64,000 nucleotides of DNA from Plasmopara viticola (lineage: Eukaryota; Oomycota; Peronosporomycetes; Peronosporales; Peronosporaceae). The notes under the pieces were generated by a model, which saw only the letters and a program-made list of their open reading frames with translations, was not told the DNA's origin and did not search any database. A program made the translations under genes and the position numbers. The stretch is taken from contig MBPM02000090.1 of assembly GCA_001695595.3 (NCBI GenBank), positions 1 to 64,000 of the forward strand. Direction: 5' to 3'. Below are positions 47,879-58,166 of the stretch, one piece after another. How positions within the stretch are numbered: the first letter of the stretch is position 1; every line of letters starts with the position of its first letter.

Positions 47879-48251
47879 AGCGCGGACAAAGGAGGCGACA
47901 AAGGTATGAGAGGCGATGGTGGCGCAGCTGGACGGGTGGCTGACGAGGAGTCGTCAGAGAATTCAGAGCTAGCCGGAGAATCCAAGGGAGATGAGCTTCC
48001 CGCGTTACCCAGATTGCTGGGTGCCAACTGGATTCTTGGTGCAGAAACAGGGGAAGAGCCAGCTGCGTTACGCGACGATTGGACGGTGGATGGTGCAGAG
48101 GCCTTGGGAAGAAGGGAAGAAGGGTTGCGGCAGATTCTGCGGCTTGAATTTCCATCTGTACTGACGAGAGAGCGAAAGGTGGCTAAAGAAGGGGAAAGGG
48201 TTGGGTTCTTCTAAAGTGTCGACTTATGGGGCTGCCGGCACATTGAGAAGT

Positions 48252-48322
48252 GCCGCTATAGCTCAGTGGTAGAGCACCGCTTAGAAAGCGGAAGGTCGGT
48301 AGTTCAATCCTGCCTGGGGGCA
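48252..48322 (+). tRNA. tRNA-Thr body with AGA anticodon, after LINE B
   Basis: A 71-nt gene starting at the LINE B 5' end. Anticodon loop TTAGAAA (AGA), acceptor GCCGCTA (one mismatch) and one C lost in the anticodon stem. It is the last tRNA of the array. Confidence 0.62.
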
Positions 48323-48690
48323 TTTCTCGGACAATTATAACAAACTCGTTCATCCCGCCCTCAGCAATCGTGAGCAGTATGTCCAAGAAATTCATTGCTC
48401 TGCTTGATCAATAATACACTATTATACTTTTATTACGGCGAAGGATAAAATATAGACTACTTTTAGCTAGCTCGACTAGTAGAGGGATACACCCGAGATA
48501 CTTCCGTCTCTATTAGCAATTTTCTTTATAGGTGGTGCCCTTTTAAGCGAACCTCCTTTTGAAACTCCCGACTTCTCACATAAAGGCAGAACTATAGCGC
48601 TAAATTATCAGCAAGATTTGGGCTTTTCAATAAAATCAAATTAGTATTTCCAGGCTATTGCGATGGCGTGCAGACCGTTCTGGTGGTGAT

Positions 48691-50475
48691 CCCTCCTCTA
48701 GGCGCTACCTACTAGATCTCAGACTACTCTGTCGAAGTCATTTTTATAAACCGAAACCTATCGGATTTATCTCGTCGTTGGATGAGGGTGTCAGAATTGT
48801 AATTCTGAAATTCAGCAATACTCATATTATTATATAAATTAATTTTTTCTTCGATTCGCAATATTGATTAAAAATACGCTTTTAATATAAGTAACCAAAA
48901 ATCAACAATATTTATTACACACACAAATTAACTATGGAAAAATCGCTGTACAGACAAATTAAGGACTTTCCTGCCCTTATTTGTCTGTACAGGGACTTGT
49001 CCACAGTAAAAAATCTACTTTTATCACGTTTAAACAATATTGTGCATTTACGATGACCCAGCACTTCTGTTCATTTTGAAGCCATCATCCATGGGGATAG
49101 TCTATATTGACGAACTTGTAACGTGCTATTTACACAAAGTGCGGCAAAAGGTGATTTATGTAGTTCAATTCGGGTCATTTTTCATGCCAAACTATATATT
49201 TACCATCTAAAGTTTAATTCACGCGGTTTGTAATTTAAATTATAGAAAATTGCGGTAAACTAACGGCGGCTGTAATTAATATTCAATGTCATTCATTACA
49301 CTGATTCGTGTTTGAAGAGCTGTCGTCACAGCTTTTCATGAACTGTTTTTATCTATTGCAAACATCTACTAATTATGCGTTTTCAGCGAACACTGCAAAC
49401 CTTAGAAGTTTTACAAACCATGCTTCTCGCACATGGCTCGCGTCCAATGTAGCGTACTTTTATCTTGTTCTGTCAATCAGACCCAAGAGAAAACTCTAGA
49501 CAGTACAAAAGGACGAATTGTAAGTTTAAGACTCATGCGGTAAATGTGTGCATGAGGAAGTACATGCAGAAACAGTTATCACATATAATTTGGTGTGTAT
49601 TTCTTAAATCTGGCTTTTTCGCTTAGAGAAAGTTAAAAAATAAATGGCTGTTTGTGCACAATGGGTCACCCTATGTTTTATACTGCTTTGCATACTGAAA
49701 TATTTCGAGAAGTAATCCGAAAGGGACATAGTTTTCGCCTCAGTTGCAGCTGCATAATAAAATCCTTACTAAAATAGAGGCATAGCCAAAAGAAATAATA
49801 TAGTTTTGAATGAACAAAACTTTGAACAGTAGTTTTTGCACACTATGCATAACACTGTATAACTTACAGTCGCACGCTGGAGAAATGAATTATTTGCGCC
49901 TCCCCTTGTATTTTGATATTTAAGATGCTGCAGCTTACTTAGTGTTTCTTAGTGAAAAGTCTTACACCAACGCGGAGAGATTGCCAATCTAAATTCTTGC
50001 AAAGGTTTTGAATGGATCGTATCACCTTTTCACAACTGTTGGGTGCGCAGATCCACTGGTCAAAAGATTTGCTGGCTTCTATGGGCATACTGAGGCAGCC
50101 GCATTTGCAGCGCTTTTCGCTGCCAAATAGCCAGGAAACTTCACGGCACTTGAGCTCTTAAATTAAAGCTTATGCTTGAGAGACCAGACAGAAAGATCTA
50201 CAATGGTCCTATCTGTGGCGACTGCTGTGGAGTCCAAGCCGATGACGCGAACAGGTTTCCACCTCTGATAAAAATGAGTTCAAATCTTTCTATTCTGGTT
50301 TAGGGGTCACCGGGGCGCTCCTAATCACGAATGAACACTTGCGCACAGCTTTTACATAAGAGGTCGGTCTCAGCACTGGGTGATCCTTCAGCATGAGACT
50401 ATTTTAGATCGTCATGTGATCTGATAACACATGAAGAAATGGTAAAAAAAACTATCGTTAAAAGATCAACGTGAA
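48691..50475. other. Single-copy, A/T-rich stretch without a supported gene
   Basis: The array spacer stops near 48,690. Short frames exist here (49,308-49,499 and a 49-codon frame at 50,012-50,161 on the + strand), but neither shows a domain or convincing coding bias. Apart from the hairpin at 48,931 I see no gene or RNA. Confidence 0.6.
48931..49007. repeat. Imperfect 34-bp inverted repeat (fold-back)
   Basis: The left arm starts ACTATGGAAAAATCGC and contains CTGTACAGACAAATTAAGG. The right arm mirrors it (CCTTATTTGTCTGTACAG, ending TCCACAGT), with a loop of about 9 nt. The inner 17-18 bp are almost perfect. It may be a fold-back/MITE remnant or two joined terminal repeats of a lost DNA transposon. 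No transposase is nearby. Confidence 0.65.
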
Positions 50476-50922
50476 TTTTATAATCATTTAATAGCCTAAA
50501 AAGCTGACGGCTGCCATGATCCGTGAGCCACTTTACAAACTCATCAAATTGACTATGCTTCTAAAAGAACACTTTTTTTGGCTTGACTCCTTAGAGTGAA
50601 GAAAGTAATGATGGAACAGGCGTCTTGAACTCTTTGATCTAAAAAGTACAACCAAAGACAGAATTGCTCCTCGACAATGCCGTGCGGGCGATTTTTTTAT
50701 AATCATGTTTATGAGTCCGAAAAGCTGACGGCTACCATGATCCGTACGTGAGCCACTTTACAAATTCATCTAGTTGACTATGCTTCCGAAGGACAATTAT
50801 TGGCTTGACTTCTTAGAGTAAAGGAAGTGACGATAGAACAGGCGTTTAAAGCTTTTAAATCTTGAAAGTCCATCCAAAGACAGAATAATTCCTCGACAAT
50901 GCCGTGCAGGCGATTTTTTTAT
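50476..50922. repeat. Tandem duplication of a ~222-bp segment
   Basis: Copy 1 is about 50,476-50,697 and copy 2 about 50,698-50,922. Shared blocks include AAAGCTGACGGCT, CATGATCCGT, GAGCCACTTTACAAA, TTGACTATGCTTC and CTCGACAATGCCGTGC. The copies differ by scattered substitutions and small indels, so the duplication is not recent. No coding frame is conserved between them. Confidence 0.75.
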
Positions 50923-51487
50923 TACAATATTGCTTCGAGAATGGCTTAAGTTCAGTCACGATAGACTCAAGCGCTACAATGTATAACAACATCCGCTGCT
51001 TTGATTAAGGCAACCAAAAATACATAATTTGTGCTTAGAAACAACAAAACATAAGACTACGATTGAAGGGATCTGTTCATGAGAGACTTGTATTGACCTT
51101 TTGCCTGGTTTCGCCTTAGGGCTTAAGATATTCGTCGGCAGTAGCCATATTACCAGAGCCAGGGAAGAGCTGGTTGCTAGCGGGGGCGAAACGCCGTGCT
51201 GTTGAAAAAACTCAATCACGATGATGATCGATTCGTGGATACACATCACGGTTAAATCTTGTTTGAAAACTTAAAGTCTTCAATTGACTAATCAGCAAAA
51301 AATGATATACTGGCTGTACACGCAGGTGTACGAGGTATAGGCAAGCATTGGTCCATCGCAAAATTTTACGAACTTGTAGAAAATGCAAGCCGCCGAACGA
51401 GATCCGCTAATGCGCTGAGACGGAGCAGAGTAATTAAGCTATTTTTGGAGGTTCCAGCGACTTCAGACGTCCTACAATTGATTAGAC

Positions 51488-51833
51488 CTAGCGGTAGAAT
51501 TTAAAGCTTCCAAAGCCAGACTCATTTCTTGTCCGGACGAAGTTTATATTGTTTTGAGCCTCACCAATCTTTTTAAGGATCTGTAATGCTCTATTGCATT
51601 CGCCGACATATTCTTCTTGAGCCCTTCCTTTCAAAGATGAAATGCTGTGCACTAAGTGATGAGCGCCATACGCCGCTCTTTTCTCCTTCAAAGTCTAGAC
51701 AAAGCGCTCTGTGTTTGTATTTGTATCGACATGATTAAATGTTGACGCTCCGGCAATTGCAATGACGTTACAGAGAATCAAGTTTAGCGATGCAGGTGTA
51801 AATTTACGGAGAAGTGGGGCTACAGTTGCCATT
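51488..51833 (-). pseudogene. Possible small gene or pseudogene, unrecognised
   Basis: On the minus strand an ATG at 51,833 opens MATVAPLLRKFTPASLN, a basic N-terminus like a mitochondrial presequence. After frame breaks around 51,780-51,700, a 67-residue frame (51,691-51,488) has a helical look (NRALQILKKIGEAQNN). A 77-nt GT-AG intron can be drawn between them but leads into a stop, so either a base is wrong or the gene is dead. I do not recognise the family. Confidence 0.3.
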
Positions 51834-52866
51834 TGCTATGCGAAAACGTGTGTAGAATTATTTGACTGACATGCTTGAGATCAATACATGTTGCAGATCG
51901 CTATATGTTTGACTCGAACAGTAATAATTGTCCTAGCTAAGACATTTATTTTAAAGTGACTCGAGTTGTATCAGGGTGTATTGATAGAATTCTGTGGGCA
52001 AGTTTATCACTATTACTGTCTCGCGTAGTAAATTGTACTTGTTTGCATTAAGCTCTGGTCATTCGATCTATTCCCGCAGCTTCTCATTCATTGTTATGAT
52101 GAACGAAACATAGGGATGGACGAACCGTCACGTGGCTTGTATTTTCCAATACTATGATAATGCGATTTGGTGTGACACGCACTGCTGGTGTGACGCGCAC
52201 TGCTTTCGTGACTCCGTAACATTTTTTTCGTAATAATCGTGAAGGAATTTGTCTGAAGCTACCAGAATTTGGGCTGAGAACTCACCTTACTCCAAACGAT
52301 ACACTTTGTCAAATTGTTGTCGTTCGGTACTGTAATACCTTCTTAGACCAGCTTTCTTTTAGGAGTTGCAGCTCCAAGCTGTCTTAGTTCTTGCGATGCC
52401 GTGTAAGTTCTAAGCGGAATAAGTGCGGTGCCAAAGACGCGTGATATAGTCGCGATGGTACGATGAAAATTTCCGACCTAAGGCCTAATGTGAACATCAC
52501 AAAAAAGTGTCCTCCGGTGTGTCCTCGTGGCGCATAATGCTGAGTGTACTGTTTGAAGCCATAGTTTGCATTGGTGGGCAAAACTTCAATGGTAGTTTCT
52601 TCACTTTCTCGTCAGACTCGTTGGCCATCGACAATAAGCTCTTTCAAGGCACGTCAAATTCGCTTATACTGGGTCACACATCCTATTGCTAGCTGCTAAC
52701 TGATACTCAAGGCTGCTTCAAGGATCTCAACATTAGTTTACACTATTTCTCGTCCAAATGCTCATTATATCGGCAACGAGGCAATCCAGGATGAGGCTTT
52801 ATTATGCACACTTTCCTATCAGCAAAGCCTTTCGCATGAACGGTATGTCAGACACAAAGTCAGGTC
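51834..52866. other. No supported gene
   Basis: Short frames on both strands (such as 52,384-52,581 minus and 52,507-52,692 plus) overlap one another and show no domain. One short direct repeat of 18 bp (GGTGTGACRCGCACTGCT, twice at 52,169-52,204) is visible. Confidence 0.55.
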
Positions 52867-53149
52867 TTATTTAATCCTAGTTCGTTCGTGGAACTGCTCG
52901 TAGATTCCCTTATGTGCACCATCGCTCAAAGGCAGAGGTGGCTGTGGATCATCAGGTGGAGGGGATGGCAGGCACGCTTTCTTGGGCTGAAAGTCACTTC
53001 ATGGTCTTCTTAGCCCAAAAGATTCTTTGGCGTATGAGCCACGTTGTACCCGTTGTCTGAGTAGCCGGCGCGGCCTTCGGTGTGAGGGCATATTTTGATG
53101 CAGACCCAGCTTTTGGTCCTTCAGTGCTAATTATCTTTTCTGTTGGCAT
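52867..53149 (-). pseudogene. Possible small protein remnant, unrecognised
   Basis: A 51-codon minus frame starts at ATG 53,149 (MPTEKIISTEGPKAGS) and ends at TGA 52,994 (FWAKKTMK). Immediately after, in another frame and ending at TAA 52,867, is a Pro-rich stretch with PSPPPDDPQPPLPLSDG and KGIYEQFHERTRIK that looks like a real protein C-terminus. One frame break would join them. Low confidence; no family recognised. Confidence 0.3.
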
Positions 53150-53774
53150 GCTTGGTCATCGCTTATGAACCCACAGGCAGCATTCTTTGCTCATTATAAG
53201 CCATCGTTATAACCAGTATGGTCTTTCGTATGAGTGATGGATAGCACTTACACTCACTATTAAGAAAAACCTTGGGGGGATGTATCGGGCCGTTACATAG
53301 TGCCTTTTTTAATGTTGAAAGCTGACATCCCATAAAGAGCAATCATAACGCAATGAGAGCCCCTATTGTCCAATAGGCACCTCACTAGTACTTAAACTGG
53401 GTTTTCTTAGAAGGAAGAAAGGAAAAAAGTTAAGAAGACTTTTATTGTAGCTGAAATAGTAAGTGCTTATCAAGAATCAGAGGTTGGGTGAAAATATACG
53501 TTGTTAAATACATCGGTCTGCAAGTGCAAACTTCGATCCATTACGACCAGAAATATGATCGCGAAGTATCTAGCGCGCCACATGGTGCAGTGTGACCCTG
53601 CCACACGTAGGCCAAGTGGTGACACCTTTATACCTTTTTGAGATCCAAACAAACCATGGTAGCCTACAAACCTATACATTTGTAGACCTGAGTATATGTA
53701 CGAAAATTATATTTCGTTTCTATCCCTGTCAAATACGATACGCCTTACAAAGTAATTTCTTAACGCTCGCAAGC
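53150..53774. other. Upstream region of the ferrochelatase gene
   Basis: I see no separate gene here. The ferrochelatase frame is open back to 53,592, so an upstream start is possible. No promoter motif is clear enough to call. Confidence 0.5.
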
Positions 53775-55084
53775 ATGGCCATCATCCGCTCCGCTAAAAA
53801 AGCTCCTACTGCTATTGCAATGTTTAATATGGGGGGACCGTCCACTTTACTTGAAGTGCAAAGTTTCCTCACTAACCTTTTTACGGATCCAGAGCTTATT
53901 CCTATGGGCCCTGCGCAGAAGTACGTCGGTCCGTGGGTAGCTAAGCGTCGCACGCCTCAAATTGTGGACCAATATGCGCAGATCGGTGGCGGCTCACCCA
54001 TTCTTAAATGGACCAATATCCAGGGCGAGAATATGTGCAAGATCCTTGATGAAATCCGTCCAGAGGTTAAAAAGTTTGATTTAATTTAGAGAGCTAACTG
54101 TGACTGATATTGTTGGGCTGTGATGTTAAAGAGTGCGCCACACAAACATTATGTGTTCTTCCGCTATGCTAATCCGCTAACAGAGCAGTCTTTAAGGCAG
54201 ATGGATAAAGATGGTGTCACACGTGCGATTGCCTTCTCGCAATATCCGCAATGGTCATGCACAACATCGGGATCTAGCATGAACCACTTGTGGCGTGAGC
54301 TGGACCGTTTGAACATGAAAGAGAGCTTCAAGTGGTCACTTATTGATCGGTGGAACACACATCCAGGTTATATTTCGGCGCTTGTCAATCGTGTCAAGAT
54401 GGGACTTGAGCAATACGCGCCAGAAGATCGTGACAAAGTGATCATCATGTTCTCGGCTCACTCGGTGCCCATGAAAACGGTGTATAAGGGTGATTCGTAC
54501 GTGAATGAGATTGCTGCTACGGCTGAGCGTGTGATGAAGCAGCTTGCTGGAAAGAACCCGCACATTCTTAGCTGGCAGTCTAAGGTCGGCTACTTACCAT
54601 GGATGGGACCGAGCACCAGTGATGTGATTGAGCGCTACGGAAAGCAGGGACACAAGTGCGTTAAGATGCAAGAGAGCTTTGTGGAGGAAAGATGCTGATG
54701 CTTTGTTGCGCTGCTTTTGAATACAGGCGTGTCATGGCGGTGCCGATTGCATTCACGTCGGACCACATCGAGACGCTGTATGAGATTGATATTGAGTATG
54801 GAGAAGAAGCAAAGGCTGCTGGCATTGCGGTACGTTGCTGCAATTTATTACGTACCGTTTATCGCTGAATGACTTTGCTTATATCTTGTCATTAGGAATT
54901 TACGCGATGCCCGTCTTTGAACGACGAGCCCCTCTTGTCTAGAGCACAAGCTGACATTGTAAAGGAACATCTGGACTCGGACCAGCTACACTCGCCCACC
55001 TATCCTCTCAACTGCGCAGGCTGCACGAATCCCATGTGTCGCACCATTGTAAATCCCGTTAAACCTTACAAAAAGCTTTTGTAG
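53775..55084 (+). CDS. Ferrochelatase, four exons
   Basis: It inserts Fe2+ into protoporphyrin IX, the last step of heme synthesis, on the mitochondrial inner membrane in most eukaryotes. Exons are 53,775-54,065, 54,132-54,655, 54,727-54,829 and 54,896-55,084, giving 368 residues; introns of 66, 71 and 66 nt are GT-AG with CTAAC/CTGAT-like branch sites. Family motifs: [40 protein letters not shown] (catalytic His), QSKVG and TSDHIETL (catalytic Glu). The C-terminus has [10 protein letters not shown], matching the C-x2-C-x4-C that binds [2Fe-2S] in animal enzymes; the fourth animal ligand position appears to be Ala (YISALVNR). I chose the ATG at 53,775; an in-frame start at 53,592 would add 61 residues. 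ARMC7-like gene follows 64 bp downstream. Confidence 0.92.
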
Positions 55085-55148
55085 AAAGGCCTATAAGAAA
55101 AAGCTTTGTAAAAGCCCAATTTTGCTAGACAAAATTAAATAGTACGTT

Positions 55149-55860
55149 ATGTCCTCAAGATTTATACAATCGAATGTAAAGAAACCATTCGGTATAGATT
55201 GTCGTATGCTATCCTCCCGTGAACGCCTTCAAGAACGTCAAGGACAATACGCTCCGCCACGCCATGTGTACTTGCAGCAGCTGATGGAAGAATTCCAACG
55301 TTCGCCTCATCTTATTCGAAAGGAAGAAATCGTCGCGAATCTGGCCAACTTTGCCTATGATCCCATCAACTACAGGTCGCTTAATCGACTGCGCGTCATG
55401 GACTTTTTTCTCAATATCATAACGCAGAAAAGTAGGCAAAGCCTCTATGAATTACAATTTCCAATCTAAACAAGGGAAGGCCAAAACTCTGTTATCCGAT
55501 ACCTCACACAGGTATAAATTGGTGGAATTCGCGCTGGGGGGCATCTGCAATTGCATCCCAGATCCTGACTTGCAACAGCAATTTATTGAAGGCGATGGAG
55601 TGGAGATTGTCGCGCCCTACATTCTAAAATTCTCGCTCGAGAGTGAATTAACGTCCGCGCCGGAGCTAAATGTAATCGTCTACGCTCTGACGATTGCGTA
55701 TTTTCTACTGGACTCAAACGCGTTTATCGAGATTACTTCCAACAAATTCACGACCAAGCTGCAGTCACTACAAAGCCATCGCATCGAGCACATCGCAAAC
55801 ACTGCGGCTGCATTTATCAGTCGGTATCAGGAGCTCGCGCAAATTAATACCTACATGTAA
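55149..55860 (+). CDS. ARMC7-like armadillo-repeat protein
   Basis: The N-terminal part has EEFQRSP, VANLANFAYDPINY and RLRVMDFFLNII, and the second part KLVEFALGGICNCIPDPDLQQQFI; this order matches armadillo repeat-containing protein 7, a small protein of about 200 residues associated with the spliceosome. Two exons are needed. The frame-preserving join is 55,149-55,431 with 55,475-55,860 (222 residues), but that intron would be only 43 nt, short beside the 66-71 nt of neighbouring genes, so the junction is uncertain or a base is wrong. The gene lies 64 bp after ferrochelatase and 46 bp before the PIG-L gene, all on the + strand. Confidence 0.75.
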
Positions 55861-55906
55861 AGCTATTTCTAGCAATTTTGTAGGATACTTAGTTTAATTT
55901 TTTTGT

Positions 55907-56906
55907 ATGGTTAAATTTTCCCAACCACATTTTGGTACGATGCTGAGTGAAGATGAGTTGGAGACGCTGCTCAAGATCTTCAAGTACCTTCTGCTTGGTA
56001 CTAACGTCATTCTTCTTGTTATTGTGGCGCTTATTGTTACTAAGTCTTCAGCCAATAAGTTTCCGGCGTCTTTGTCAACTGTAGCGCAGTTCAAGCGCGC
56101 ATTGATTGTCACTGCGCATCCGGATGATGAAAGCATGTTTTTCTTACCGCTTGTGCACTCGCTACAGCAAAGCATAGAAGGGCACACTAATACTTGGCAA
56201 ATTCATTTGCTGTGTCTTTCGCGTGGCAACTTTGACGGACTAGGAGATGTCAGGGCGAAGGAATTGAAAGCTTGCGCCTCGTACATTGGATTGTCGCTGG
56301 ATCATGTCAGGATTGTGGAAGATCCCAAATTGCAAGACGGTATGGAGGAAAAATGGGACGTGACACATGTTGCTGCTATTGTGACAAAGTATATAGAAGA
56401 GCATGGTATTAATACGGTGGGTAGTCGCAGTGCTGAAGGTTTGACGCAGTGAAATTGACTTGTGATGATCTGCTGTATTGTAGGTCTTTACGTTTGATGA
56501 TTATGGCGTGTCCGGACATCCTAACCACATTATTACTCACTATGGGGTAAAGTTATGTATCCATAAATTGCACGATACCGCTACAGCAGCAGACAAAGAA
56601 AAGAAGTCTGTTTGTGGTTGGGCTCTTGAAAGCACAAATATCCTGCGTAAATACGTGGGCTTGTTGGATACGGCTGCATCCTTCTGGCTGTCGCGTCAAA
56701 ACAGAAATGGGCAGCATGAAATGCACTTTGTGTTCGTATTTCGACCACAGTGGAATTACAATGCGATGACTTTACACCAGAGTCAATTTGTGTGGTATCG
56801 CCGCCTTTTCGTGGCCTTTTCTCGCTATACGTTCATCAACACTTTTCGACCCATACTGTCGATTGGCACTGCTGACATAGCAGCAGAGCGAAAAAAGTTG
56901 CAATAG
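55907..56906 (+). CDS. GlcNAc-phosphatidylinositol de-N-acetylase (PIG-L type)
   Basis: It removes the acetyl group from GlcNAc-PI, step two of GPI-anchor synthesis, at the ER membrane. Two exons, 55,907-56,416 and 56,484-56,906, give 310 residues; the 67-nt intron starts GTGGGT and ends TTGTAG. There is one membrane segment near residues 27-46 (LLLGTNVILLVIVALIV). Catalytic and metal motifs follow: VTAHPDDESMFF, LCLSRGNFDGLG with R-x2-EL, and TFDDYGVSGHPNH, whose zinc-site HPNH box sits just after the exon junction. The usual family length is 250-300 residues. The start could also be the second Met (MLSEDELE). It is tail to tail with the next gene, 111 bp apart. Confidence 0.9.
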
Positions 56907-57017
56907 ACAAGTTAAAATAAGAGTCGGCTTTACATATCTCCATGTACTTTTCAGCTAGGTTGTCACTCCGTTAAAAGCCACGTCGGATATCAATTGTTGT
57001 CTTTCTTTTTAGTCGGT

Positions 57018-58115
57018 CTATGAAACATAAACGAAACTGTTAGACCTACCGGTAAAGCGCTGTATCAAATACTTTTTTGACGTACTTAAAACCGCGGCAG
57101 CACGACGACGCACGTCAGGTGGATCCTGTAATAATTCTTGTAGACTAGTGGCAACGCCTAAAAGAGCAACCGGTTGATAACTTTCTTTGTGACCATTTTC
57201 ACCAATGTCAATCGATGCAAAACTTTGGTTGCTTGCGCAAAATACATTGCCCACTACGCAATCGAGCAATTGCTACACGCACGTGAGTTCCACACACCAA
57301 CACTAATTTCACCTCGTCGTTTGTAAATGCCGACACAAATCCATAAAAATCTTCTTCCGTCAACTGGGACTCCAAAACCACCGCATCTCCTACATTAAAA
57401 GTCTCGTCCACGACTTCGCTGTGTATCTCATTTCTCCGACAGCGCATCTTTTGACCGTCCTCAACATTATCTATCTGGACAATCGGCTCTGCACCTTGTT
57501 GCACTGCTTTCCTCGCCATCTCTTCATGTACTCGACTTTGTCGCACCTTCTTACATTCTTTCATCACATCATTCACGATCCTTTCAGGTGTTGGCAGCAA
57601 GCCGTCCGATAAATGTCTGAAATTAAAGAATTTCCTCGTTTGCTTTTGAGCCAGCACAAGCTGCTTTTCCAGCAACTTAGGCTGGAGCTGACATTTTTTA
57701 AGTACTGCAAAATCATCAATTACATGCGTTGCTTTTGCCTTTAAGTTGCTTGTACTGAATGGCCTCTCTTTAAGCGCCCTCAGTCGCTGTTCAACTCTCG
57801 CTCGTCTCCGACGGGTATCTTCCAGCAGCTTACGTTTAGATTGCATCTTTTGCGCCTGATATACATCTTCGGCGTGCTGGAGATCAAATTGAGCAAACTA
57901 AGCGCATCCTGCTGAGAAAACTCAAGCTGTTTCTGAGCCACCTTCAGCTCGCAATTTCTATCCTCTTCGAAAGGCTTACAACGCCGCACAAAGTCCTCTA
58001 ATATGCCAGCAGTCAGCTGTTCCTGCTGCTTCAAAACACGATCGATGCTTTCCTGGTAGATTTGACGCTCAAGCTCCAACAATTCGCGCACATTAAGCTT
58101 GCGGCGCTCAGACAT
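57018..58115 (-). CDS. Sds3-like protein, reading frame broken twice
   Basis: It starts at 58,115 with RELLELERQIYQESIDRVLKQQEQL and a long charged coiled coil (LQHAEDVYQAQK, SKRKLLEDTRRRRARVEQRL), as in the BRMS1/Sds3 family, subunits of Sin3 histone-deacetylase complexes. A C-terminal GDAVVLESQLTEEDFYGFVSAF block with VKLVLVCGTHVRVAIARLR looks like a small Tudor/SH3-like fold. The protein lies in three frames: 58,115 to about 57,895, 57,895 to about 57,245, and the rest to 57,018 (QPVALLGVATSLQELLQDPPDVRRRAAAV region). Both switches lie at short T runs, so missing bases in the assembly are more likely than introns. Divergent from nicastrin, with starts 51 bp apart. Confidence 0.6.
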
Positions 58116-58166
58116 TAGCGACCAAAATTAAACCTATCATCAATCATACATAGCATACTAATCCTA

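Larger units (their letters stand above)
41345..48251 (-). mobile_element. LINE B: 6.9-kb non-LTR retrotransposon in a tRNA-Thr gene
   Basis: It is inserted at the same tRNA nucleotide and in the same direction as LINE A: stub GCCCCTATAGCTCAGT at 41,329-41,344, complete tRNA at 48,252. The 5' end (GGCACTTCTCAATGTGCC, minus strand) resembles that of LINE A, as does the 3' tail (TATAGACAAACTTTCG against TATAGACGAACTTCAA). The order on the minus strand is an ORF1-like region, an extra ORF1 tail absent from LINE A, an APE endonuclease, linker, start of reverse transcriptase, then a deletion of the polymerase core, then the C-terminal region and about 850 bp of 3' sequence. Several frames are broken, so it is a dead element of a sister family. 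Confidence 0.87.
1..48690 (+). repeat. Tandem array of ~477-bp units, each with one tRNA-Thr(AGT) gene
   Basis: The window opens inside a unit and the array ends near 48,690, where the spacer breaks off into unrelated sequence. Each unit has a spacer with recognisable blocks (CTAGCTTGACTAGTAGAGG, then TTTATCGGTGGTGCCC, then the short palindrome GCCATAGCGATGGC about 70-75 bp upstream of the tRNA), followed by the tRNA gene and a downstream block beginning TTTCTCAGACAATTATAAC. Spacing between successive tRNA genes is mostly 470-480 bp. At least two spacer subtypes alternate: one with CTCCTTTTGAAACTCCCGAT, the other with CTACTTTTGAAGCTCCCGAC. Ten units are split by retroelements. The short open frames recurring in the spacer are by-products of the repeat, not genes. 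The layout resembles the tandem tRNA arrays of Entamoeba. Confidence 0.95.

Noticed and set aside
50974..51249. 91-codon minus frame
   Set aside because: No domain, poor composition, and no family match that I can recognise.
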